From the NCBI GenBank assembly GCA_017545045.1, contig JAFYDA010000092.1:1-35327 (forward strand): 35,327 nt of DNA, in the 5' to 3' direction. Positions 1 through 7,545 of the stretch are shown one piece after another. The notes beneath the pieces were generated by a model, which saw only the letters and a list, made by a program, of their open reading frames with translations, made no database searches and was not told the DNA's origin. The position numbers and the translations under genes were made by a program. Each line of letters starts with the position of its first letter. Position 1 is the stretch's first letter. Origin of the DNA: Prevotella sp. (GTDB lineage: Bacteria > Bacteroidota > Bacteroidia > Bacteroidales > Bacteroidaceae).

Positions 1-354
1 ATCCAATATACCTACGCCCGTATCCGCTCCATTCTCCGCAAGGCTGAGGCCGAGAGCCTCACGCCTGCCATTGCCCCCATCGCGTTGGCAGAGAAGGAAG
101 TGGAGCTGGTGCAGAAGATGAACGAGTTTGGTGCTGCCGTCGAACAGGCTGGCAAAGACTATTCTCCTTCAGGCATCGCCAACTACTGCTACGAGCTGAC
201 GAAAGTCTTCAATCAGTTCTATCACGACTACTCCATCCTCAACGAGCCCGACGAGCAGAAGAAAGCCGTCCGCCTGATGCTGGCCAAGAACGTGGCGAAG
301 ATTATCAAGAGCGGCATGTCGCTGCTTGGCATCGAAGTGCCTGAGCGTATGTAA
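1..354 (+). CDS. argS: Arginyl-tRNA synthetase, C-terminal fragment
   Basis: The frame is open from the first base, so only the last 117 residues are present. The text begins IQYTYARIRSILRKA, typical of the helical anticodon-binding (DALR) domain at the C-terminus of class I arginyl-tRNA synthetases, and ends LLGIEVPERM, a common C-terminus of the Bacteroidota enzyme. The whole protein charges tRNA-Arg with arginine in the cytoplasm. The HIGH and KMSKS catalytic motifs lie upstream of the window, so the call rests on the anticodon-binding domain alone. ung starts 16 bp after the stop on the same strand, so the two may be cotranscribed. No internal damage is seen. Confidence 0.88.
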   Translation: MQYTYARIRSILRKAEAESLTPAIAPIALAEKEVELVQKMNEFGAAVEQAGKDYSPSGIANYCYELTKVFNQFYHDYSILNEPDEQKKAVRLMLAKNVAKIIKSGMSLLGIEVPERM

Positions 355-370
355 TCACAGGAGACGTGAT

Positions 371-1036
371 ATGAACGTACAGATAGAGCCCACATGGAAG
401 GAGCATCTGGCCGCGGAATTTGAAAAGCAGTATTTTGCACAGCTGACCCAGGCGGTGCGACGAGAGTACACACAGGCCACGTGCTACCCTCCAGGCAAAT
501 TCATCTTCAACGCCTTCAACCTGTGTCCGTTCGACCGTGTGAAGGTGGTTATCATTGGCCAGGATCCGTACCATGAACCCGGTCAGGCTCATGGTCTGAG
601 CTTCTCCGTTCAGGATGGCGTCATGTTTCCTCCATCGCTGCAGAACATCTTTAAGGAGATAGAGCAGGATCTCGGTACACCCGTGCCGCAGTCTGGAAAT
701 CTGACGCGATGGGCGGAGCAGGGCGTACTGCTGCTGAACGCCACGCTGACAGTACGTGCTCATCAGGCCAACAGCCATTCTACGCTGGGTTGGCAGAAAT
801 TCACTGATGCTGCCATTGCAGCATTGGCTCACCATCGCGAACATATTGTCTATATGCTGTGGGGCGGCTATGCCCGTGGCAAGGCCTACATGATTCCACG
901 CGACCGCAACCTTGTCCTGGAATCAGTTCATCCCTCACCACTGTCGGCCAATCGTGGCGGTTGGTTTGGCCAGCACCAGTTCTCGCGTTGCAACCAATAT
1001 CTGACGGAAAACGGAAAGGAACCTATTAAATGGTAA
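371..1036 (+). CDS. ung: Uracil-DNA glycosylase, family 1
   Basis: This 221-residue protein excises uracil from DNA, the first step of base excision repair of deaminated cytosine or misincorporated dUMP. All family-1 signatures are present: the water-activating loop GQDPYH (63-68, catalytic Asp65), GQAHGLSF (71-78), LLLNATLTVR (120-129), and the DNA-intercalation loop HPSPLS (187-192) with its conserved His. Length matches the E. coli enzyme. The frame is open further upstream (to 326), but the start at 371 is preferred: it follows an AGGAG-like stretch, does not overlap argS, and gives the usual family N-terminus. The 3' end overlaps the next gene by 7 bp, suggesting translational coupling. 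Confidence 0.96.
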   Translation: MNVQIEPTWKEHLAAEFEKQYFAQLTQAVRREYTQATCYPPGKFIFNAFNLCPFDRVKVVIIGQDPYHEPGQAHGLSFSVQDGVMFPPSLQNIFKEIEQDLGTPVPQSGNLTRWAEQGVLLLNATLTVRAHQANSHSTLGWQKFTDAAIAALAHHREHIVYMLWGGYARGKAYMIPRDRNLVLESVHPSPLSANRGGWFGQHQFSRCNQYLTENGKEPIKW

Positions 1037-1686
1037 AATTACCTCCTATCCTTGAAGTTGGCGGCATTCTGATTTCGTCCGACATACTGACCGAGAAGTT
1101 CTGCTGCGACCTCAGTGTCTGTAAAGGCGTCTGCTGCGTGGAAGGCGATGCCGGTGCCCCTGTGACAATGGATGAGATAGGAGAGATAGAGGAGTGTCTC
1201 GACGATGTATGGAACGACCTGTCGGCTCAGGCGCAGGCCGTCATCGATCGTCAGGGTGTGGCCTACACCGACCAGGAAGGCGATTTGGTGACAAGCATTG
1301 TCGGCGGCAAGGATTGCGTCTTTACCTGCTACGACAATATATGCCCCACCCCTGATTCCTCCCCTGACATGGGAGGGGAATGTGCGCAGCCGATTCGCTG
1401 TTGTCTCTGTGCTTTGGAGAAAGCTTACCGCGCCGGACGCACCCACTGGTGCAAGCCTGTCAGTTGTGCGCTATATCCCATTCGCGTCAAGCAGTTTGCT
1501 GATGGGACGGTTGCCTTGAATTACAATCGCTGGAAAATCTGTGAAAGCGCCATTGCAAAAGGAAAGGCGCTGCAACTCCCCCTCTACCGTTTCCTTGAAG
1601 AGCCACTAAAACGCCGCTTTGGCGAAACCTGGTATCAGGAACTATGCGAGGTGGCTGACGAGCTACGAAGTCAAGGCTATCTCTGA
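1030..1686 (+). CDS. DUF3109 family cysteine-rich protein with an in-frame insertion
   Basis: This 218-residue cytoplasmic protein matches the DUF3109 family, common next to housekeeping genes in Bacteroidota; its biochemical role is not established. Conserved features seen are FCCDLSVCKGVCCVEGDAGAP near residue 25, LCALEKAYRAG in the middle, and KPVSCALYPIR. The many cysteines suggest an iron-sulfur or zinc site, which is inference. It overlaps the ung stop by 7 bp. Between CYDNIC and CCLCALEKAYRAG there are about 20 extra residues, including PTPDSSPDMGG, encoded by a C-rich then G-rich palindromic stretch (about 1346-1385). I read this as an in-frame insertion because relatives I recall pass almost directly from the CYD motif to CALEKAY. 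The gene ends 7 bp from the stop of the convergent AraC gene. Confidence 0.8.
   Translation: MVKLPPILEVGGILISSDILTEKFCCDLSVCKGVCCVEGDAGAPVTMDEIGEIEECLDDVWNDLSAQAQAVIDRQGVAYTDQEGDLVTSIVGGKDCVFTCYDNICPTPDSSPDMGGECAQPIRCCLCALEKAYRAGRTHWCKPVSCALYPIRVKQFADGTVALNYNRWKICESAIAKGKALQLPLYRFLEEPLKRRFGETWYQELCEVADELRSQGYL
1346..1385. repeat. Short palindromic insertion inside the DUF3109 gene
   Basis: A C-rich then G-rich stretch contains the arms CCTCCC and GGGAGG separated by seven bases, flanked by further C and G runs. It lies in frame and adds residues such as PTPDSSPDMGGE to the host protein. The base composition and palindromic design resemble the larger element inside rnr at 25143-25204. Whether it belongs to a dispersed repeat family is inferred, not shown. 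Confidence 0.5.
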
Positions 1687-1693
1687 GAATCAC

Positions 1694-2575
1694 CTACGAA
1701 CGAATCCTTTTCCGGTAGTCGGAGGGACTCACGCCTGCATGCTGCTTAAAATACTTTCCAAGAAAGGACTGATTGGGAAAGTGCAGGTCTGCAGTAATCT
1801 GTTTTATGCTTTTGGTCGTATGCTTCAGCATGACACACAGTTCTGACATGATATAGCTGTTCACCCATTCATTGGGTGTACGCTGGCTGACCGACTTAAC
1901 CGTCTCCGACAGATATTTCTGTGTGATGCCGAGCTGTTGGGCGTACCAGCCGATGCGGTGCTGTGAGCGGTGGTACTGTTCTACCAGCCTGATAAAGCGT
2001 GTGAAAATAACGTATGCACTCTTTTGGGGCTGCTCTGCCTGCTGGTACTGATAGATGACATTGCTCATGTCGTAGAACATGGCAAGCATCAAAGTACGGA
2101 CAAGCGATTTGCGGAAATGCTTACCTTCATCGACAACGCGGTTCTTGATGGCATAAAAATAACGCTGGAAGATTCCCCCCTCTGCCTGAGCCAGTCTCAA
2201 GACCGGATGATTGCGTGCAAAGAGGAAGACGGCCGACAAATCGTTGACGTCGCTGATAATCTCATAGAAGAAATCAACGGAAAAAACAATGGACAACCCT
2301 TCGAAGTCGGGTGACGGTTTAAAGTTGTCAATCACATATCGCTCGGAAATGGTCAGCAAATCCCCTGGCCTGACGATGACTTCCTCCGTATTAAGCGTAT
2401 ATTCCAAACTTCCTTTGGTGCAGATGGCCATTACAATGAAACGAATACGACATGGTCCCGCAGGCAGCATCACATTGCTGGTCTTTTCTATCATCGCAAT
2501 GTCATTATCAATGTGTTCAATTCCTTTCCATGATTTCACATTGGCCATCGTCACTATATTAATCTTCTGATTCAT
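1694..2575 (-). CDS. AraC family transcriptional regulator
   Basis: This 293-residue protein has the usual two-part layout: an N-terminal cupin-like sensing domain (roughly 20-130, including GSLEYTLNTEEVIVRPGDLL) and a C-terminal double helix-turn-helix (roughly 195-290). In the latter, IGWYAQQLGITQKYLSETVKSV is the first HTH and IKQITADLHFPNQSFLGKYFKQHAGVSPSDYRK the second, ending in the classical AraC signature. The start at 2575 is chosen because its ATG overlaps the GH95 stop as ATGA (2572-2575); an ATG at 2548 is possible. The overlap makes it the second gene of a fucosidase-regulator operon, so it probably controls that operon or related glycan genes in response to a ligand. The ligand cannot be told from sequence. 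Confidence 0.88.
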   Translation of the reverse strand: MNQKINIVTMANVKSWKGIEHIDNDIAMIEKTSNVMLPAGPCRIRFIVMAICTKGSLEYTLNTEEVIVRPGDLLTISERYVIDNFKPSPDFEGLSIVFSVDFFYEIISDVNDLSAVFLFARNHPVLRLAQAEGGIFQRYFYAIKNRVVDEGKHFRKSLVRTLMLAMFYDMSNVIYQYQQAEQPQKSAYVIFTRFIRLVEQYHRSQHRIGWYAQQLGITQKYLSETVKSVSQRTPNEWVNSYIMSELCVMLKHTTKSIKQITADLHFPNQSFLGKYFKQHAGVSPSDYRKRIRS

Positions 2576-4899
2576 GGTATATTGATGATGGTTGGCAATC
2601 CGGCCTTTAGCTTTTGTTTCATTTCTTTTCCATTCACCAGCAAGGTGGCAATGCCGTTTCTCCTTGCCTTGACGGTGCACTCGGTCACCTTGCCGTCATG
2701 CCATGAGAACGACAGTTCATAGCCGCCGCGGGCACAGAGTCCGCTGACGGTGCCGTCGCTCCATGCCGTAGGACAGGCTGGCAGCAGTTCGATGACCCCA
2801 TGCTGGCTCTGCACCAGCATTTCGCAGACGCCGGCCGTGCCTCCGAAGTTGCCGTCAATCTGGAAGGGCGGGTGGGCATCCATCAGGTTCGGGTAGGTGC
2901 CGCCATGATGATAGTTGGTGCCGCCCGATGGTGATATATACGTCAGCAGCTTCTGGTAAATATGATAGGCCTGGGCTGCATTGTGCAGGCGTGCCCAGAG
3001 GTTGATGCGCCAGCCCGTCGACCAGCCGGTGCTCTCGTCACCCTTCTGAAGGAGTGTCTGCTCACAGGCTTTCAGCAGTGCGGGATCTGTCAGGTGACTG
3101 CCTGGATAAAGCCCTATGAGGTGACTCTGGTGACGGTGGTGCGGATCGTAGTCGCGCCAGTCGTGGTACCATTCATTGAGGTCGCCCTCCTTGCCCACGG
3201 TGTAGGGATGAAGCCGCTTCAGGGCATTCTTGTAGGCGGTGGCATTGGTGCCGCACACCTTACTGGCGGCGATGACGTTCTGGAAGAGTTCGCGGATAAT
3301 GGCCATGTCGGCGGTGCCGCCGTAGCAGGTCATGCCGTGATAGCCGCGGTCGGTGACGTATTCGTTCTCTGGTGAGGTGGATGGGGCGGTAATCAGTTCA
3401 CCATCCTGCTTGGGGTTCTCTATGAGCCAGTCGAGGCAGAAGTCGGCAGCACCCTTCATCAGCGGGAAGGCCACCTGACGCAGATAGGCTTCGTCGCCCG
3501 TGAACAGATAGTGCTCCCACAACGTCTCTACCAGCCATGCACCGCCCATGGGCCAGTTGGACCACTCAGGTTTTTCGCGCTTCTCGCCCACGGGGTTGGC
3601 CATGGCCCAGATGTCGCTGTTATGGCCTGCCGACCATCCGCGGCTGATGCCGTAGTAGTTGCTCGACATGTAGCGCCCGTTCTCGGCCAGTGCATTCACA
3701 AAGCCGTCCACAGGCTCGGCCATCTCGGCCAGGTTGGCCACGAAGGCCGGCCAGTAGTTTTCCTCGAGGTTGATGTTGATGGTGTAGTTACCGCGCCACG
3801 GCGACCATAGGTGAGTCGTCCAGAGTCCCTGCAGGTTGGCGGGGACGCTGGGCGTGCGGCTGCTTGCGATGAGCAGGTAGCGGCCATACTGGAAATAGAG
3901 CGTCTCAAGATAGCGCGAAGCGTCGCCTTGACCGGTGTATTCCTTCAACAGCCGGTCGGTGGTCAGCCTGGGAACGTCGGCACTCCCGCCGAGCTTCAGT
4001 TTGACGCGGTCGTAGTATTGGCAGTAGTCGGTGATATGACGTGTGCGCGCCTCGTCGAAGGTGATGTTCTCCGTGTGCCACAAGTCGTCCGTTGCCTTGC
4101 CTAAATAGTCGGCTCCTTCGGCAACGGGGTGCTTGTCAAAGCCGTTGAAGCTGGTCTCGTTGACAATGTAGACCACTGCCTCCTTGGCGCCGCTGATGGT
4201 CAGCGACGAGTCGGCGGCCGTCACCATGCCGTCGGTTTTCACGCGCAGCATCGTGCAGTAGTGGATGCTCTGCTGCGGGTCGCCCGTGGCATGTCCTGTC
4301 ATGGTGAGCTGGGCTGCATGGGCTTTCACCTGATGGGGAATCTGGGCCGTCAGCGCTATGCGGCAGTTGATGTTGCCGCGCATGCGGATGGCTATCAAGT
4401 TGTCGGGGCTCGAGGCGAAGTATTCCCTCGTAACGGGCAAACCGTTACGCACGTAGCGGTCGCTGATGACGGCGGAGTCGAGGCTCAGACTGCGGTGGTA
4501 ATTGCTGACAGCGCCCAACGACAAGTCCTTGATATGCAGCGTGGCTAACGGCTGGAAGTACTGCGAGTTAGGCCCCTGCACGTGCAGCTGCAGCTTGTCG
4601 GCCTGCTCATAGTCCTCATTGAACAGGGCCTCGCGGATCTTCGGAATCCACTGATGGGCATCCTTGTCCATGCTGCGGTCAATGGGCTTGCCCGTCCACA
4701 GGGTGATGTCGTTCAGGTAAATGATGTTATCGTCGGTACCGCCATAGACAAGGGCGCCGAGCTTGCCATTGCCGATAGGCAGCGACTCCTCGAAGAAATC
4801 GGCCGGACGGTCAAACTGTAATGTCATGGGGGCTTGCTGCTGAGCCGTGGCAATCAGCGTAAAGGCTAAAAAAGCCAAAATCGCATGTCTTCTCATCAT
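2572..4899 (-). CDS. GH95 family alpha-L-fucosidase, secreted
   Basis: This 775-residue glycoside hydrolase belongs to family 95, inverting enzymes that mostly remove alpha-1,2-linked L-fucose from host or plant glycans such as xyloglucan side chains; some members act on L-galactose. A signal peptide is visible (MMRRHAILAFLAFTLIATAQ). The N-terminal beta-sandwich begins with SLPIGNGKLGALVYGG. The (alpha/alpha)6 barrel contains NININLEENYWP-type residues Asn375 and Asn377, Glu511 in APSTSPENEY, and Asp682 in QIDGNFGGTAG. These correspond by motif to the catalytic Asn421, Asn423, Glu566 and Asp766 of Bifidobacterium AfcA. The catalytic set appears complete and length is normal. Its stop overlaps the AraC start (ATGA). 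Divergent promoters face ptb across 74 bp. Confidence 0.92.
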   Translation of the reverse strand: MMRRHAILAFLAFTLIATAQQQAPMTLQFDRPADFFEESLPIGNGKLGALVYGGTDDNIIYLNDITLWTGKPIDRSMDKDAHQWIPKIREALFNEDYEQADKLQLHVQGPNSQYFQPLATLHIKDLSLGAVSNYHRSLSLDSAVISDRYVRNGLPVTREYFASSPDNLIAIRMRGNINCRIALTAQIPHQVKAHAAQLTMTGHATGDPQQSIHYCTMLRVKTDGMVTAADSSLTISGAKEAVVYIVNETSFNGFDKHPVAEGADYLGKATDDLWHTENITFDEARTRHITDYCQYYDRVKLKLGGSADVPRLTTDRLLKEYTGQGDASRYLETLYFQYGRYLLIASSRTPSVPANLQGLWTTHLWSPWRGNYTININLEENYWPAFVANLAEMAEPVDGFVNALAENGRYMSSNYYGISRGWSAGHNSDIWAMANPVGEKREKPEWSNWPMGGAWLVETLWEHYLFTGDEAYLRQVAFPLMKGAADFCLDWLIENPKQDGELITAPSTSPENEYVTDRGYHGMTCYGGTADMAIIRELFQNVIAASKVCGTNATAYKNALKRLHPYTVGKEGDLNEWYHDWRDYDPHHRHQSHLIGLYPGSHLTDPALLKACEQTLLQKGDESTGWSTGWRINLWARLHNAAQAYHIYQKLLTYISPSGGTNYHHGGTYPNLMDAHPPFQIDGNFGGTAGVCEMLVQSQHGVIELLPACPTAWSDGTVSGLCARGGYELSFSWHDGKVTECTVKARRNGIATLLVNGKEMKQKLKAGLPTIINIP

Positions 4900-4915
4900 C
4901 TTTTTAATATTACGC

Positions 4916-4946
4916 TTGCAAAGATACGTTTTTTTTCGTATATTTG
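4916..4946 (+). promoter_or_regulatory. Promoter of ptb-buk
   Basis: TATATTTG at 4939-4946 fits TAnnTTTG, with TTG at 4916-4918 giving a 20-nt spacer. The ptb ATG follows at 4974, a leader of about 25 nt. The promoter overlaps the divergent GH95 promoter. Confidence 0.55.
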
Positions 4947-4957
4947 CGCCAAAGATA
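4919..4957 (-). promoter_or_regulatory. Promoter region for GH95-AraC operon (two -7 boxes)
   Basis: On the minus strand TATCTTTG occurs twice (4926-4919 and 4957-4950), both fitting the Bacteroidota -7 consensus TAnnTTTG. The box nearer GH95 has a TTTG 23 nt upstream, slightly wider than usual. The region overlaps the divergent ptb promoter, so the two directions could compete for polymerase. Confidence 0.5.
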
Positions 4958-4973
4958 CCAAAAAATTAATACT

Positions 4974-5810
4974 ATGCAACCTATTAAGACATTGAACGAC
5001 ATGATTGTCTTCCTACAGCAACGCGGAGACAAGAAGCGCGTGGCCGTCATCTGTGCCAACGATGCCTCCACACGCTACGCCGTGGAGAAAGGACAGGAGA
5101 TGGGGTTCATCGAACCTATTTATGTTGACGGCGACGACAAGGACGAGTGTGCCCGCCGTGCCGTCAGCATGGTGCGCAACGGCGAGGCCGACATCCTGAT
5201 GAAAGGACTCATCAACACCGACAACGTGCTGCGCGCCATTCTCAACAAAGAGACGGGCATCCTGCGCCCGGGTCACGTACTGACGCACATCGCCATGGCT
5301 GAGATACCGAAATACGAGAAACTGCTCTTCTTCACCGATGCGGCCGTCATCCCCGTTCCGACCAAGGAGCAGCGGCGCCAGCAGATACACTACGTCAACT
5401 ACGTGTGCCACGCCCTGGGCATTGAGGAGCCCCGCATCTCGCTCATCCACTGTGCCGAGAAAGTCAGCGAGAAGACTTTTCCATATACCGTCGACTATCT
5501 GGAAATCATCGCCCTGGCACAGAGCGGATACTTCGGACGCTGCATCATCGACGGTCCCCTCGACCTGAAGACATCGCTCGACTCTGTCAGCCTACGCGAG
5601 AAGGGCATCCACTCCGCCATCGACGGACAGGCCGACGCGCTCATCTTCCCCGACATCGTGGCGGGCAACGTCTTTTACAAGACGATCACCCTCTTCGGCT
5701 ATGCCAAGACGGCGGGCGTGCTGCAAGGCACGCAATGCTGCTGCGTGCTGCCCTCGCGCAGCGACAGTCCTGAGTCCAAGTATTATTCGCTCGCTCTCGC
5801 TGCTATATGA
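4974..5810 (+). CDS. ptb: Phosphate butyryltransferase (phosphate acyltransferase family)
   Basis: This 278-residue protein belongs to the phosphate acetyl/butyryltransferase family and would interconvert butyryl-CoA (or another short or branched acyl-CoA) and acyl-phosphate in the cytoplasm. Visible family blocks include GEADILMKGLINTDNVLRAIL (with KG-T context), the mid-protein DGPLDLKTSLD, and the C-terminal ADALIFPDIVAGNVFYKTI. Length matches Ptb rather than the longer phosphate acetyltransferase Pta. The start at 4974 is chosen over an in-frame ATG at 4944 because the latter lies inside the promoter. The gene overlaps buk as ATGA, which strongly supports Ptb over Pta. True substrate (butyrate, isobutyrate or isovalerate) cannot be told. 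Confidence 0.9.
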   Translation: MQPIKTLNDMIVFLQQRGDKKRVAVICANDASTRYAVEKGQEMGFIEPIYVDGDDKDECARRAVSMVRNGEADILMKGLINTDNVLRAILNKETGILRPGHVLTHIAMAEIPKYEKLLFFTDAAVIPVPTKEQRRQQIHYVNYVCHALGIEEPRISLIHCAEKVSEKTFPYTVDYLEIIALAQSGYFGRCIIDGPLDLKTSLDSVSLREKGIHSAIDGQADALIFPDIVAGNVFYKTITLFGYAKTAGVLQGTQCCCVLPSRSDSPESKYYSLALAAI

Positions 5811-6877
5811 GAATCCTTGTCATTAACCCTGGCTCCACGTCCACCAAGATAGCCGTCTACGAAGACGACCAGCCCGTGCTGCTGCGCAACATCGTCCACA
5901 CACCCGAAGAACTGGCACGGTTCGACGATGTCATTGAGCAGCAGGACTTCCGCCGTCAGCTGGTGCTCAGCGAATTGCAGGCCGACGGCATTCCCGTGAA
6001 CTTCGATGCCGTCATAGGCCGCGGCGGACTGGTGAAGCCCTTAGAGGGCGGCGTCTATGAAATCAACGACCTGATGCTGCGCGACACCATGAGCGGCATC
6101 GCCCTGCATAACCACGCCTGCAACCTGGGCTGCCTCATAGCCCACGAGATAGCCGCCACCATTCCCGGCTGCCGCTCGTTCATTGCCGACCCTGGCGTCG
6201 TCGACGAGCTGAACGACTATGCCCGCATCTCGGGTTCGCCACTGATGAACCGCATCTGCATCTGGCATGCCCTCAACCAGCGCGCCATCGCCCGCCGCTA
6301 CGCCGCTGAGATAGGACGCGAGTATGAAGACCTCAACCTCATTATCTGCCACATGGGAGGCGGCATCAGCATCGCCGCCCACGAGCACGGACGCGCCGTC
6401 GACGCCAACAACGCCCTCGACGGCGAGGGTCCCTTCTCGCCCGAACGTGCCGGCTCGCTGCCCGCCTCCGACCTCATCCGACTCTGTTTCAGCGGCAAGT
6501 ACACGGAGAAGCAACTGCTGAAACGCATTGCCGGCAAGGCCGGACTGAACGCCCACTTAGGCACCAACAACGTAAAGGAGATTATCCAGCGCATAGAGGA
6601 CTACGGCGACACCCATGCACAGCTTATCCTCGACGCCATGATCTACCACGTGGCCAAGAACATTGCCGCTGAAGCCGCCGTACTCTGCGGCCACATCGAC
6701 GCCATCCTGCTCACCGGCGGACTGGCCCGCTCAGAGTACATCGTCAGCCAGCTGCGCCGCCGCATCGGTTTCCTGGCACCCGTCCGCTGCTTCCCCGGCG
6801 AGGACGAAATGGAAGCCCTCGCCCTCAATGCCCTCGACGTGCTACGGGGGAAGCGCGAGGCGAAAGTCTACGATTAA
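5807..6877 (+). CDS. buk: Butyrate kinase
   Basis: This 356-residue ASKHA-fold kinase transfers phosphate between butyryl-phosphate and ADP, giving butyrate and ATP. It opens with the phosphate-binding motif LVINPGSTSTKIAVYED, has ICHMGGGISIAAHEHGRAVDANN and GEGPFSPERAGSLP (butyrate kinase hallmark, absent from acetate kinase), and ends with the adenosine motif AILLTGGLARSEYI. Length matches Buk. It follows ptb with a 4-bp ATGA overlap, so the two enzymes are made together for substrate-level phosphorylation from acyl-CoA. No acyl-CoA-forming enzymes lie next to it in the window, so the acyl source is unknown. It is followed by a repeat-rich region. Confidence 0.93.
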   Translation: MRILVINPGSTSTKIAVYEDDQPVLLRNIVHTPEELARFDDVIEQQDFRRQLVLSELQADGIPVNFDAVIGRGGLVKPLEGGVYEINDLMLRDTMSGIALHNHACNLGCLIAHEIAATIPGCRSFIADPGVVDELNDYARISGSPLMNRICIWHALNQRAIARRYAAEIGREYEDLNLIICHMGGGISIAAHEHGRAVDANNALDGEGPFSPERAGSLPASDLIRLCFSGKYTEKQLLKRIAGKAGLNAHLGTNNVKEIIQRIEDYGDTHAQLILDAMIYHVAKNIAAEAAVLCGHIDAILLTGGLARSEYIVSQLRRRIGFLAPVRCFPGEDEMEALALNALDVLRGKREAKVYD

Positions 6878-6947
6878 CGAGTAAAAACAATGAAGGCAAA
6901 ATAGATATAATGGATTATTAGGAAACAAAGTAAAAAAAAGTATTTTC

Positions 6948-6985
6948 ACAGGGAGCCTCCGCGTAATTCTGGGGAGGCTCCCTGT
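6948..6985. repeat. Hairpin with 13-bp perfect arms downstream of buk
   Basis: ACAGGGAGCCTCC (6948-6960) pairs with GGAGGCTCCCTGT (6973-6985) across a 12-nt loop. It begins 71 bp after the buk stop. There is no T-run after it, so it is not a typical intrinsic terminator, though it could still slow polymerase or protect the ptb-buk 3' end. It overlaps the first two units of the 21-bp tandem repeat. Confidence 0.6.
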
Positions 6986-7038
6986 AATTCTGTGGAGGCT
7001 CCGCAGAAATCTGTAGCGCCTCCGCAGAAATCAGCCGA
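6955..7038 (+). repeat. Four degenerate 21-bp tandem repeats
   Basis: Four consecutive 21-base units each follow the pattern (g/c)-cctcc or gctcc, then a variable centre, then aattctg or aaatctg. They begin at 6955, 6976, 6997 and 7018. The period equals seven codons, and in the frame of the DUF1016 remnant downstream the last units read EAPQKSV and APPQKSA. Units differ by several bases, so this is an old or diverging array. No spacers are present, so it is not CRISPR. Confidence 0.65.
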
Positions 7039-7069
7039 AAATTTGCATGATGCAGTTCCTATCAAGAGT

Positions 7070-7330
7070 ATGAATTTCGAATCACTTGTAGGACATATCA
7101 ACCAGGTGCAGGACGTGCTTCAGGCGCAAGCCGCACATGCTGTAAACCTATCACTTACGGCCCGCAACTGGCTGGTGGGATATTACATCGTGGAGTTTGA
7201 ACAGCATGGTGAAGACCGTGCCAAGTCTTCATCTGGTGTCATTCCAATTTGGCAGACAGCGTCCGCCATGGGCACCCTTGTTGGATACGAAGGTATAGAG
7301 CCTGCCACAGTACATCGACTCGTCTATTGA
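7070..7330 (+). pseudogene. Truncated DUF1016 (YhcG-type) N-terminal domain
   Basis: From 7070 the reading frame encodes MNFESLVGHINQVQ and continues with TARNWLVGYYIVEFEQHGEDRAK, the well-conserved N-terminal block of DUF1016 N / YhcG proteins. These normally run past 300 residues and carry a C-terminal PD-(D/E)XK nuclease domain. Here the match stops at EDRAK and the frame ends 34 residues later in sequence I do not recognise. The nuclease domain is missing, so this is a remnant. The frame is open upstream to 6911 through the 21-bp repeats. A promoter for argF' follows about 50 bp downstream. DUF1016 proteins are often found with restriction systems or on mobile DNA, so this may mark an old insertion site. 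Confidence 0.7.
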
Positions 7331-7383
7331 CAAATGCTTCCCCATGTCTCGAAGTTACTCACGTTTGAAAATACTCAAATAAA

Positions 7384-7415
7384 TTTGGCGTTTTGCTCAC
7401 TTATTCGTAACTTTG
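7384..7415 (+). promoter_or_regulatory. Promoter of argF' with a 130-nt leader
   Basis: TTTG (7384-7387), a 20-nt spacer, and TAACTTTG (7408-7415) fit the Bacteroidota consensus exactly. The stretch TTTTGCTCACTTATTCGTA within it is repeated at the efp promoter. The start codon at 7546 leaves a leader of about 125-130 nt, long enough to hold regulation. I see no recognisable riboswitch. A 15-codon frame (7422-7469) lacks arginine codons. Confidence 0.7.
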
Positions 7416-7545
7416 CACCCGATGATGAGTCATAAAATGGTTGCTGGCTCAACATTAGGTGTTATTTGAATGCAATCCATAGCAGAATGTCATGAAAATA
7501 AATTAAGGGAAACTAAACCTTACGTCATCAAAAAATAACTCGACA

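Noticed and set aside
326-370. Upstream start for ung giving 15 extra residues
   Set aside because: The extension overlaps the end of argS and lacks family similarity, whereas the ATG at 371 has a ribosome-binding-like AGGAG in front of it.
6955-7038. CRISPR-like array
   Set aside because: The 21-bp units are directly adjacent with no spacers, are degenerate, and no cas gene is present.
7422-7469. A 15-codon leader frame before argF'
   Set aside because: An attenuation peptide for arginine control would be expected to carry Arg codons; there are none, and no terminator/antiterminator pair was seen.
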